The notes under the pieces: model-generated
The model's input: only the letters and a program-made list of their open reading frames with translations
Databases searched by the model: none
What the model was told of the DNA's origin: nothing
Made by a program: the position numbers and the translations under genes
Source: Mesobacillus subterraneus
GTDB taxonomy: Bacteria > Bacillota > Bacilli > Bacillales > Cytobacillaceae
Length of the DNA: 64,000 bases
Reading direction: 5' to 3'
Assembly: GCF_003937825.1 (NCBI RefSeq)
Contig: NZ_RSFW01000010.1
Location: forward strand, 186,001-250,000
Shown: positions 52,876-60,846 of the stretch, one piece after another
How the letters are laid out: each line of letters opens with the position of its first letter
Numbering within the stretch: position 1 is the first letter of the stretch

Positions 52876-53586
52876 TTATCCTGCCAGCTTTTCGATTGCT
52901 TTCGATTTTGCCTTTTTGACGATATGTCTCATCTTTTCAATTTCGATTCCCTTGCGCATCAGGAAGATGTACAAGAGCGTGATCGTGAATACCGAGAACA
53001 GCAGGGCAACTAGCATATCAGGTTCAATGCCTCCGCCTGACTGATTCTTTCCTTCGCCGAATACGACTGGATGGAGCTTCGTATTCCACCAGCGAATTGC
53101 CATGAATACGATTGGAACATTGATGACACCGACGATGCCGAATACCGCTGATAACCTGGCAATCTTCTCATTTGAGCCATCCATCTTGCGGACAAACAGG
53201 TAAGCCACATAAATGAACCAGAGAATTAGTGTCGTAGCAAGACGCGGTTCCCATGTCCACCATGTATTCCAGCTGGATTTCCCCCAGATCATCCCGGTGA
53301 TCAGCGTGATTGTAGTGAAAAGGACACCGATTTCAGCCGAGATTCCTGCATTGATATGATGCTGGATTCTCGGTTTGATCAGGACCCTCACGCTGTAGTA
53401 GCCGACAACGCCGAACGCAAGGAACGCAACCCAGGCACTTCCCACATGGAAGTAAAAGATTTTCTGTGTTTCACCCATGACCTTCTCGACTGGCGACCAA
53501 ATAAAAATTAAATAAAGCGCGATAAAAAATGATGGAACTAGTGTATAAAACAACAGACGGTCGATCATACCTGAAGTCTTTTTCAT
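52876..53586 (-). CDS. ccmC: Heme exporter/handling protein CcmC
   Basis: A 236-residue membrane protein with six helices and the tryptophan-rich heme-handling motif GKSSWNTWWTWEPRLATTLI (WWD domain), plus conserved histidines in FYFHVGSAWVAF and KLHPVVF. CcmC loads heme onto CcmE. The ATG at 53586, after GGAGGG, overlaps the ccmB stop by one base; a longer frame is not supported. Confidence 0.93.
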   Translation of the reverse strand: MKKTSGMIDRLLFYTLVPSFFIALYLIFIWSPVEKVMGETQKIFYFHVGSAWVAFLAFGVVGYYSVRVLIKPRIQHHINAGISAEIGVLFTTITLITGMIWGKSSWNTWWTWEPRLATTLILWFIYVAYLFVRKMDGSNEKIARLSAVFGIVGVINVPIVFMAIRWWNTKLHPVVFGEGKNQSGGGIEPDMLVALLFSVFTITLLYIFLMRKGIEIEKMRHIVKKAKSKAIEKLAG

Positions 53587-54269
53587 CAGGATCCCTCCAT
53601 AATAAATTCGAATAGGAAAAAGCAAGCTGCCAGGAATAACAGGTCATAAGCAGACATCAGGCGGAGCCAGGAAACAGCATCGCCAATCGTTTCGTTTTCT
53701 AGGACGATTCTTGTCGCCTGCACCGCGGCAATCATCAGCGGGCTCAGCAGCGGCAGCAGCAACACCGGCAGCAGCATTTCGCTGTTCTTCGCATTCGCTG
53801 AAAGAGCCGCCAGGAATGTTCCGACGATGATAAAGCCGAGTGTTCCAATCACCACCACAAGGAAGAACCAGCTGATTTTTCCAAAAAAGCGATAGTCGAA
53901 CAGCAGGAACAGCACCGGGATACTGACCAGCTGTACCGCTGTGACGAGCAGGAAATTCGCTAGCACCTTACCAAGATAGATGCTGGATGGATCGATTGGA
54001 GCAGATCGCAATCCTGTCAGCGCATCGTTTTCATGCTCAGAAAGGAAGGAACGGTTCAGCCCGAGTATTCCCGAGAACACGGTAATTAGCCAGACAAGCC
54101 CGGGGATGACGGCTTTCACCATATTATTGGTCGGATCGAACGCAAAGCTGAAGATCAGGACGACGAGACTCGAGAAGATGACCATCATTCCGATTGTCTG
54201 CTTCGTCTTGATTTCATTGCTGAGATCCTTGCTCGCGATGATCCAGGCATCTTTCAGGATGGACATCAT
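53586..54269 (-). CDS. ccmB: Heme exporter ABC permease CcmB
   Basis: A 227-residue membrane protein with six helices. It starts with a short cytoplasmic part, DAWIIASKDLSNEIKTKQTI, and has the conserved FSGILGLNRSFLSEHENDAL and LLPVLLLPLLSPLMIAAVQA. With CcmA it forms the ABC transporter that drives release of holo-CcmE. It overlaps ccmA by four bases and ccmC by one. Confidence 0.93.
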   Translation of the reverse strand: MMSILKDAWIIASKDLSNEIKTKQTIGMMVIFSSLVVLIFSFAFDPTNNMVKAVIPGLVWLITVFSGILGLNRSFLSEHENDALTGLRSAPIDPSSIYLGKVLANFLLVTAVQLVSIPVLFLLFDYRFFGKISWFFLVVVIGTLGFIIVGTFLAALSANAKNSEMLLPVLLLPLLSPLMIAAVQATRIVLENETIGDAVSWLRLMSAYDLLFLAACFFLFEFIMEGS

Positions 54270-54988
54270 GTTCCCTTCACCTCTGCTTCATACCATTGTT
54301 TCAGCTCTGCCATGCTGACTTCGCCTCCGAGCCTCTTGGCAGAAACGATTTTCCCCTTTCTCAGCACGGCCGCTCTGTCTGCAAGTGCTTGCACCTGTTC
54401 AAAATCATGGGAGATGATCAGGATCGACGTCCCGCTTTCCCGCTTCTTCAGAATGATCGTATTCAGCAGGGCGACAGCTTCCTGGTCAAGGCCGGTGTGG
54501 GGTTCATCGAGCATCAGGATTTCGGGGTCCGGCAGAAGCACCCTTGCGATCGCCAGCCTTTGCATCATCCCTCTTGAAAAAGAACGGATCGGAATATCCC
54601 TGAAAAGGTATAGCCCCACTTCCTTCAGCAGTTCATTCGCTTTCGTTTCCAAATCCTTCACTTTGTAAAGCTTGCCGTAAAATTTAAGATTTTCGAGCGG
54701 GGACAGGTTGTTGTACAGGAATGATTCATGACCCAGAAATCCAATCCTCTGTTTCATTTCAGCTGAGTTTTTCTTTACCAGTTTTCCATTCAGATAAATC
54801 TCCCCGCTGGTTGGCTGCAGGAGTCCGACCGTGCATTTGAAAAAGGTGCTTTTCCCCGCACCATTCGGTCCGATGACAGCCAAAATCTCCCCCTTTTCCA
54901 ATGTGAGCGTGATATTGCGCAAAACCAGCTTATCTCCCAGTGTTTTGGTCATGTTCCTTAGTTCAAGCATGTTCCCCAACTCTTTCAT
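54266..54988 (-). CDS. ccmA: Heme exporter ABC ATPase CcmA
   Basis: A 240-residue ABC ATPase: Walker A GPNGAGKST, signature FSRGMMQR (a degenerate LSGGQ), Walker B ILMLDEPHTGLD and the switch histidine in LIISHDFEQ. It powers the CcmAB complex. The frame opens at an ATG overlapping the preceding stop codon; a second ATG six codons on (MLELRN, with GGGG upstream) is the alternative start. The 3' end overlaps ccmB. Confidence 0.93.
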   Translation of the reverse strand: MKELGNMLELRNMTKTLGDKLVLRNITLTLEKGEILAVIGPNGAGKSTFFKCTVGLLQPTSGEIYLNGKLVKKNSAEMKQRIGFLGHESFLYNNLSPLENLKFYGKLYKVKDLETKANELLKEVGLYLFRDIPIRSFSRGMMQRLAIARVLLPDPEILMLDEPHTGLDQEAVALLNTIILKKRESGTSILIISHDFEQVQALADRAAVLRKGKIVSAKRLGGEVSMAELKQWYEAEVKGT

Positions 54989-55329
54989 TAAGTGTATTGT
55001 TCCAGTTCCTTGTTCACCTGGTCCAGATGGCTATGATAGTCTTGCTTCATCTTCCTGAAGCTTTCCTCCGTGACTTCCGCTGCCATTAGCCTTGCTTCCA
55101 GTTCCTGAAGCTGCTGTTCAATCACTTTTTTCTTCAATAGAAGATGCTTGAACACCTGGTCTTCCTCATCCAGTATTTCTGCAGCTTTCGTCCTGCGTTT
55201 TTTCATGAACCAGCCTGCTGCTAGGATCACCGCTAAAACGATCAGCACATAATGCGGGTTGAGCAGGTTCAAGCCCGGTGTCGTCAGCCAGAAGGTCACA
55301 AGCCATTCCGGATGGTAAGCAGGCCCCAT
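54988..55329 (-). CDS. Small membrane coiled-coil protein of the ccm cluster
   Basis: A 113-residue protein with one membrane helix (YVLIVLAVILAAGWFMKKRR) and a long C-terminal charged helix (LLLKKKVIEQQLQELEARLM). AAGGGG lies 8 bases before the chosen ATG. The position inside the ccm cluster suggests a CcmI-type accessory role in presenting apocytochrome, but sequence similarity to CcmI is not visible. Confidence 0.7.
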   Translation of the reverse strand: MGPAYHPEWLVTFWLTTPGLNLLNPHYVLIVLAVILAAGWFMKKRRTKAAEILDEEDQVFKHLLLKKKVIEQQLQELEARLMAAEVTEESFRKMKQDYHSHLDQVNKELEQYT

Positions 55330-55334
55330 AGGAA

Positions 55335-55712
55335 TCACCCCTTCTGGTTCCGGAGCTTTTTAAGCTCTCGGAGAATTTCAGCTTCCGCCTCGTCAGCAGC
55401 CTTCTTCGTTTTACCCACGGCAGCGTGCGGGTGCTTTAGTTTTTTGTGCTTCGTTTCTTCTTTTAACAGTTCAGCTGCAAGCAGCTGGTACTGTTCTTTT
55501 AATTTTTCAAAATCCTCATGGGTGATTTTTTTCATTAAAAAGTCCATTTCAAGCTCATTCACTGCACTATAGACTTGTTCCAGTGTCAGCCTTTCATCCG
55601 TTTCCGCCTTACCTGCCGGCTGCTCTTCGCTTGCGGAGAAAAAAGGAGAAATGATGAAGTAAAAACAAGTGATAATCATAAGTGAGCCTGCTATTAAAAA
55701 TACATAATCCAT
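55335..55712 (-). CDS. Small membrane protein of the ccm cluster, CcmI-like
   Basis: A 125-residue protein with one N-terminal helix (YVFLIAGSLMIITCFYFIIS) and a cytoplasmic helical domain (DEAEAEILRELKKLRNQKG at the end). A membrane helix plus a helical tail with EILRELKKL recalls the N-terminal module of CcmI, without its TPR part. It overlaps or abuts its neighbours, so it belongs to the operon. Exact function unknown. Confidence 0.7.
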   Translation of the reverse strand: MDYVFLIAGSLMIITCFYFIISPFFSASEEQPAGKAETDERLTLEQVYSAVNELEMDFLMKKITHEDFEKLKEQYQLLAAELLKEETKHKKLKHPHAAVGKTKKAADEAEAEILRELKKLRNQKG

Positions 55713-55724
55713 TTTGATCAGCTC

Positions 55725-56195
55725 CTAGAAAAGCTTCCGGCGCTCTTCGTCAAATATTTTTGCCGCGATTTCCTTCTCAATTTCCGAATCCCATCCTGAC
55801 TTGGTCTCAAGTTGCATTTCTGCTTTTTTCCTTGTCAGCTTTCTCAGCCAGACACCGACGATTACACTTCCGATTCCAAATCCAGCTGCCGGCATGCCCC
55901 AGGCGATCCAGCCGCTCGTGCCTCCACCTGGTGTCCTTAATGCTGCCTGGCCGTATTCATCCACATACGATTGAATGATTTGGCCTTCTGTTTTGCCGCC
56001 ATTGAGCATTTCAACGACTTCATCGTAGTAAATTTTCTTTACAGAGCATGTGGACAGTTCGTGATCTGCATGGCCCTGCATATCCAGCTGGGAGATGATA
56101 TGTTTGAATTCCTTTGAATTATAGGTAAAAGCTGTCGTCAAGCCAGGAATCACGATCAGCAAAAGAAGGGTTGTCAGTATAATTTTTTTCTTCAT
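55725..56195 (-). CDS. ccmH: CcmH-type cytochrome c maturation protein, single-cysteine form
   Basis: A 156-residue protein with a signal peptide, an extracellular domain and a C-terminal helix (AAGFGIGSVIVGVWLRKLTR). Standard CcmH has LRCxxC in its first third; here the equivalent site reads ELSTCSVKK, with only Cys50. The rest follows the family: VVEMLNGGKTEGQIIQSYVD and EYGQAALRTP. It should take part in reducing or positioning apocytochrome thiols. The single cysteine parallels the CxxxY form of CcmE in the same operon. Confidence 0.88.
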   Translation of the reverse strand: MKKKIILTTLLLLIVIPGLTTAFTYNSKEFKHIISQLDMQGHADHELSTCSVKKIYYDEVVEMLNGGKTEGQIIQSYVDEYGQAALRTPGGGTSGWIAWGMPAAGFGIGSVIVGVWLRKLTRKKAEMQLETKSGWDSEIEKEIAAKIFDEERRKLF

Positions 56196-56199
56196 CTTT

Positions 56200-58182
56200 T
56201 CACCTTCCTGTTTGCGCTGTGCCTTTATTCTTTTGGAAGCGGAACGATGTCGGCCTGCCGCCGGCGAGGGCGAATGCGGTACCGATCACCATAATGATGC
56301 CGCCAGCCCAAATCCAGCTTACAAATGGGTTCACTTTTACCATGAACGTCACTTTGTCTTTTGTTTCCCATGAACTCAGCACCACATAAAGGTCCTGGCT
56401 CCAGTTTGTTTTTATTGCGACCTCTGTTGAAGGCTCAGGCCATGTTTCGTAAAAGATTTTTTCCGGCTTGATTTTGCCAATGTCTTTTCCTTTATAGGTC
56501 ACGTCAATGTCGGCGACGACAATGCCATTGCCGTTTTTCGTATGTTCTGTCAGTTCGTTGAATTTCAGGCTGTATTCCCCGATCGTGATGCTGTTTCCGG
56601 CGACGACTGTTTTCAGGACCTCAGTCGAATAGGAATGGGAAGCAATAACGCCAACAGCGATCAGCGCGATACCTATATGGACGATATAGCCGCCGTAACG
56701 GCGCTGGTTTTTCATTGTCAGCTTGAATGCTGCTTTTAACACATTTTCCTTTGTCGCTTTCCGTCTGGCGCTGATTCCTCTTGCGAATTCTAGAAGATGT
56801 GTTCCGAGCATGAAGCTCGTCGCCGATAAACCAACAACTGCGTAAATACCATCTATACCTGCTGCAAACAGGATTATTGCTGTTACTACTCCCATTGCCA
56901 GCGGCCAGAGCGTATTCTTCATGAACTTTTCAAATACGGCTTTTTGCCATGCGATCAGCGGGCAGATGCCCATCAGTACGATCAGCGCGAGCAAAATCGG
57001 AGCCATGACTTTGTTAAAATAAGGTGCGCCAACATTGACCTTTGTCCCGGTAAAAGTCTCCGAAATCAGCGGGTACATCGTTCCCCAGAATACGGCGAAT
57101 GCTGCGGCCACAAGGATCAGGTTGTTCAGCAGGAAGCTGCTTTCCTTTGAAAAATAAGCTTCGATTGGGCTGCTGTCCTTCTTGATCAGCCCATATCTAG
57201 TCATGACGATGTATAGAGAGAACAGCATCATGAATGCCATGAATACCAGGAAGTATGTGCCGAGATTGCTGTCACCAAATGCGTGGACACTTGTCAGGAT
57301 TCCGCTTCGGACAAGGAAAGTCCCAAACAGTGTCAGGATGTAAGACAGGATAATCAAGCTTACATTCCAGGTCTTCAGCATGTTTTTCCGCTCCTGGATC
57401 ATCACTGAATGAAGGAATGCCGACACCGTCAGCCATGGCAGGAACGAGGCGTTTTCAACCGGATCCCATGCCCAGTAGCCGCCCCAGCCAAGCTCAAGAT
57501 AGGCCCACCAGCCTCCGATTACATTTCCGAGAGTCAAAAACAGCCAGGCGAGCAGCGTCCATCTTCTTGTCAGCTTGATCCATTCCGAATCCATTTTCTT
57601 CAGGATCAGTGCCGCAATCCCGAATGCGAACGGCACTGCGAGCCCGACATAGCCCATATACAGCGTCACCGGGTGGAGAATCATCCCCGGGTTCTGGAGC
57701 ATAGGGTTCAGCCCCTTGCCATCCGCCGGGATTCTATCTGTCATCTCAAACGGATTGGCATTGAGTGCCATCACGGTGAAAAAGAACAGGATGTTCACCA
57801 TCAGGATGCTCGATACATATGGCATCATTGGATTTTTCTTTTCTTTTGAAAAAACAACCATCGCTGCATAAAGGGCTAAAAGGAATGCCCAGAGTAACAG
57901 GGAACCCGCATTTCCGGCCCAAAAAGCAGTCAGCTTGTAAACCATCGGCAAGCTTTCATTTGTATAGGAAGCCACATATTTGTATTGGAACTGGCTTGTT
58001 CCGAGAATATACAACAGCATAAAGGAAGCGATGCTTGAGATGAAAGCGAGTGATAGAACTGCCCCTCTTCCGCTTTCAAGCCATTTGCTGCTCTTCCGCT
58101 TCATTCCGATGATATTGGCAATGATTCCGTAAAGAGAAATCACGACGCCAAGATAGATTGCGATATTCCCGATTAAGTACAT
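56200..58182 (-). CDS. ccmF: Cytochrome c heme lyase subunit CcmF
   Basis: A 660-residue membrane protein with about 15 helices. The WWD heme motif reads GWGGYWAWDPVENASFLPWL, and conserved histidines are in ILHPVTLYMGYVG and SAFLHSVMIQ. CcmF transfers heme from CcmE to the apocytochrome. The ATG at 58182 lies 8 bases after GGGTGG. It is between ccmE and ccmH in the operon. Confidence 0.95.
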   Translation of the reverse strand: MYLIGNIAIYLGVVISLYGIIANIIGMKRKSSKWLESGRGAVLSLAFISSIASFMLLYILGTSQFQYKYVASYTNESLPMVYKLTAFWAGNAGSLLLWAFLLALYAAMVVFSKEKKNPMMPYVSSILMVNILFFFTVMALNANPFEMTDRIPADGKGLNPMLQNPGMILHPVTLYMGYVGLAVPFAFGIAALILKKMDSEWIKLTRRWTLLAWLFLTLGNVIGGWWAYLELGWGGYWAWDPVENASFLPWLTVSAFLHSVMIQERKNMLKTWNVSLIILSYILTLFGTFLVRSGILTSVHAFGDSNLGTYFLVFMAFMMLFSLYIVMTRYGLIKKDSSPIEAYFSKESSFLLNNLILVAAAFAVFWGTMYPLISETFTGTKVNVGAPYFNKVMAPILLALIVLMGICPLIAWQKAVFEKFMKNTLWPLAMGVVTAIILFAAGIDGIYAVVGLSATSFMLGTHLLEFARGISARRKATKENVLKAAFKLTMKNQRRYGGYIVHIGIALIAVGVIASHSYSTEVLKTVVAGNSITIGEYSLKFNELTEHTKNGNGIVVADIDVTYKGKDIGKIKPEKIFYETWPEPSTEVAIKTNWSQDLYVVLSSWETKDKVTFMVKVNPFVSWIWAGGIIMVIGTAFALAGGRPTSFRFQKNKGTAQTGR

Positions 58183-58203
58183 ACAGATAACCACCCATCT
58201 GTT

Positions 58204-58653
58204 TTATTCCTCTTTATCATTTTTGTACATTTCCTTGTGCATTTCGGTATCATAGTTCTCCATGTCTTCGCCTTCATATTTCGTTGGACACTTCGTCTGG
58301 ACTTTTTCCGCTTCGAATACACCATCCTTTTGGATGAACCCTTCCAGCAGGACGATGACATCCTCAGAGAAGTTATCAGGCTTGATGCCTTTATGGAAAA
58401 CCTGGAGAGTGCACTGTCCTTCCTCGTAAATCTCGAATCGAAGTTCAAGTTTATCTGCGTCCCATGTTACAGATTCCTTATTAAGCAAGCCCTGGGTCAT
58501 GATATAGTCGCCTTCATATTTCGAACCATTTTCCGTAAGGTCGGCAATCGTGATTTCCTTGCTTCCGGCAGACGGCATCGTCGAAAACATCATGATGACA
58601 AATGCCACAGCTGCTAAAGCCAACCCAGTTACGATTTTTTTATTCTTCGACAT
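58204..58653 (-). CDS. ccmE: Heme chaperone CcmE, CxxxY variant
   Basis: A 149-residue membrane-anchored OB-fold protein that carries heme covalently from CcmC to CcmF. After an N-terminal helix (VTGLALAAVAFVIMMFSTMP) the domain has YIMTQGLLNKESVTWD and LLEGFIQKDGVFEAEKV. The usual heme-binding HxxxY is replaced by CPTKY (Cys122, Tyr126), the CxxxY form known from some anaerobes and archaea. GGGAGG precedes the ATG. Confidence 0.92.
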   Translation of the reverse strand: MSKNKKIVTGLALAAVAFVIMMFSTMPSAGSKEITIADLTENGSKYEGDYIMTQGLLNKESVTWDADKLELRFEIYEEGQCTLQVFHKGIKPDNFSEDVIVLLEGFIQKDGVFEAEKVQTKCPTKYEGEDMENYDTEMHKEMYKNDKEE

Positions 58654-58655
58654 CC

Positions 58656-59612
58656 TTATCTACCTCCCAGTTTTTTCAATAATTCGTTATACTCAGCTTC
58701 GGTAATGCTTCCTTCAACGAGCATTGCCCTCAGCTTTGCTTTTTTCGCCTGCACATCCATTTGGACCTCATTTTTCACAGGCTCCGTCTTCTTTCTTCTC
58801 ATGAAGAAGATCAGCAGGACCGCTGCAAGAAGAGTCACACTGCCCGTCACCGTGAGGACCAGCCAAAGCGGCATGATTTCTTCATTCTGTTTTACCGTGC
58901 CAGCCTTCTTTGCGTCCCCTGCCATATCTTCCATAATCTCGGCTGTCGTCCTTGACTCAGCGCGTTTGTATTCCAGTTTGATGTTCTTTTCCTCGCCCGG
59001 CTTCATTCCCTGGCCTTGATAAAGGAACATGTTCATGTTGTAGGAATTCTTTTGATGCTGCTCAGAGGCTGGTTCGAGCTTGAAGCTATCCGTATTAAGC
59101 GGCTCAACAAAAATCAGGTTCAGCAGCCCGATTTCAGCAAAGCTTTTAAATTCATAGGCCAGCGTTTTGCTGCCGTCTTTTGTATTGATGCTGTCCGTGT
59201 AGTACTCCACGACAAACTTGTAAATTTCCTGCGGCTGGATTTCAGCGCTGGTTTCCCATGAAATCGTGCCGTTTTCCTGATCGAGCTCATATTCGATCTC
59301 ATTCATTTCCGTCAGGTCCCTGGAATAATCAGCAACAAAGCCAATCCTGAAGTTCTTATCCTCCATCGGCAAAGGGATGACGACTTTCCCCTTCTGTGCT
59401 TCAGTCGCATTGTTCTTCAGTGCTCCATGGTATCCCACAAGCAAGGGCGGATTCTTTTTCTTATCTTTTGGATGGTAAGAATACTCCGGCATCACCTGGA
59501 TAGTGAATTCCTCCATCTTCAGTACATTCGAGGTATCTTCTGCTTTTGCCAGATCAGGAAGCTGGAAAGAGAACAACAGAGTCAGAGACAGCATGAAGTG
59601 CAGTATTTTCAA
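58656..59612 (-). CDS. Unknown membrane protein heading the ccm-nrf operon
   Basis: A 318-residue protein: signal peptide (LSLTLLFSFQLPDLAKAED), an extracellular beta-rich domain of about 210 residues (GYHGALKNNATEAQKGKVVI), one membrane helix (LWLVLTVTGSVTLLAAVLLI) and a short cytoplasmic tail ending MLVEGSITEAEYNELLKKLG, a SHOCT-like motif. The TTG start follows AGGAG. As first gene of the operon it probably assists cytochrome maturation, for example by binding apocytochrome; no family is recognised. Confidence 0.75.
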   Translation of the reverse strand: MKILHFMLSLTLLFSFQLPDLAKAEDTSNVLKMEEFTIQVMPEYSYHPKDKKKNPPLLVGYHGALKNNATEAQKGKVVIPLPMEDKNFRIGFVADYSRDLTEMNEIEYELDQENGTISWETSAEIQPQEIYKFVVEYYTDSINTKDGSKTLAYEFKSFAEIGLLNLIFVEPLNTDSFKLEPASEQHQKNSYNMNMFLYQGQGMKPGEEKNIKLEYKRAESRTTAEIMEDMAGDAKKAGTVKQNEEIMPLWLVLTVTGSVTLLAAVLLIFFMRRKKTEPVKNEVQMDVQAKKAKLRAMLVEGSITEAEYNELLKKLGGR

Positions 59613-59783
59613 TTTGATGTGCTCCTTTCTATATGTGACGAATTCGTGAACATTTTCACAAGATTACTTGGATTAAAAAAGCGCATTTGATTTCCAGCGA
59701 TTCTATTCCTGGAAATCCACACATCTTCGCCTGTGCTTCGTTTCGTTCTACCTTATTTAAACCATGTCTGAAAGGCGTCAATC

Positions 59784-59799
59784 TGTGATGTAAATCACG
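59784..59799 (-). promoter_or_regulatory. FNR/CRP-type site upstream of the ccm-nrf operon
   Basis: TGTGATGTAAATCACG: TGTGA-N6-TCAC matches the Bacillus Fnr consensus closely. A TTAAAT-type -10 lies about 34 bases downstream on the minus strand, consistent with a class II activator position near -41. Confidence 0.8.
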
Positions 59800-59884
59800 G
59801 AATTTTCATCAGTTATAGCCGATTTGTGAACGGGGGGTATTTTAGGAACCAGCCAATTCGCTGAGATCCCAATGCGATTTGCAT

Positions 59885-59921
59885 AAAAAAACCTCACTTC
59901 TTAATCGAAGTGAGGGTGTTA
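59885..59921 (-). terminator. Terminator of the small hydrophilic gene
   Basis: On the minus strand ACCCTCACTTC, GATTAA, GAAGTGAGGT is followed by seven Ts. Confidence 0.85.
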
Positions 59922-59926
59922 CAAAT

Positions 59927-60106
59927 TTATGAAGATTGCTCTGGTTCTGGGTGGAATTTAGACTTCACGGGCTGGCCCCCGCTTTGTTCGTATTTCTTCT
60001 TTGATTCTTTTACCGGATCATGGTCCATTCCAAGTTCCAGATCCTGGTTGTTGATGCCATTCCGCGTTTTCTGTTCCGGATTATTTTGCTTTGAACGCTT
60101 TTTCAA
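59927..60106 (-). CDS. Small hydrophilic protein
   Basis: A 59-residue, highly charged and presumably disordered protein: KKRSKQNNPEQKTRNGINNQ and SGGQPVKSKFHPEPEQSS. Composition and size resemble minor spore or stress proteins of Bacillus, but I cannot assign it. I prefer the TTG at 60106 (GGAGG 9 bases upstream) over an ATG two codons earlier that sits too close to the ribosome site. A terminator follows. Confidence 0.65.
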   Translation of the reverse strand: MKKRSKQNNPEQKTRNGINNQDLELGMDHDPVKESKKKYEQSGGQPVKSKFHPEPEQSS

Positions 60107-60124
60107 AGTCATTCCCCTCCCGTT

Positions 60125-60388
60125 TTAATGGTCCAGCAAAATCATACTATTCTGTACCTGCTGAAGCTGAAGCCTCATCCGATGAAGCTGGTCGCGCTGC
60201 TGGGCATTCGCACTGAAGGAAAGCTTGGCTAGATCATTATAAGCATCCTCAAGAGCTTGCAGGGCATTGGTAAAATCGCCGTCATTATAATGCTGCTGCA
60301 TGCTGGCATTCTTGTATTGCTCCTGGGCGAGATTGATGGCATCCTCGCATTGCTGAAGTAGCTGGTCGACCGATTGACGTGTAGCCAA
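60125..60388 (-). CDS. ytzC: DUF2524 protein YtzC
   Basis: An 87-residue helical cytoplasmic protein. ATRQSVDQLLQQCEDAINLA, QHYNDGDFTNALQALEDAYN and the C-terminal QQRDQLHRMRLQLQQVQNSM match B. subtilis YtzC as I remember it. The function is unknown. The TTG start follows GGAGGG by about 8 bases; a 35-codon longer frame is not supported. It is next to ytqA, as in B. subtilis. Confidence 0.85.
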   Translation of the reverse strand: MATRQSVDQLLQQCEDAINLAQEQYKNASMQQHYNDGDFTNALQALEDAYNDLAKLSFSANAQQRDQLHRMRLQLQQVQNSMILLDH

Positions 60389-60514
60389 TATCAGACCCTC
60401 CTTTACTTGATGCTGAAGCAAAGTCTGCTTCTTCTTTATTTTGTTCACAATCCTTTTTCCTATCACAATTTTGTCCATGTTTAATGATGCCAATTACGTT
60501 CATTGAACTATATT

Positions 60515-60650
60515 TTTGCTGTGGTGACTTCCACTCCAGGATGCTCGCTTTCCGCGGGGCCGGCGCTGCTAGCGCCTGCGGGGTCTCACCTGTCCCGCTG
60601 CTCCCGCTGGAGTCTCGCACCTTCCGTTTCAGTCTACTGCTTCGGCAAAG
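60515..60650. repeat. GC-rich repeat, copy 2 (divergent)
   Basis: CTCGCTTTCCGCGGGGCCGG, GCGGGGTCTCACCTGTCCCG and GGAGTCTCGCACCTTCC match the units at 23302 and 62463 in order, with a shorter middle. Confidence 0.8.
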
Positions 60651-60846
60651 TTTTTTTAAAAATTTAACTAAAAAACATAACCGTTTAGAATAACATGTGT
60701 AAGAAAATCTGCTCCAGAAGTTGTAATTGGTAACAAAGTCCCCATCTTAAGCCGAAAATTCCTTTTCCCATTGGTTTCAAATATCCTTAATGGTACAATT
60801 CATAATGAATTCATTTATGTGACAGGTTATTAAGGAGGTTACTGGC

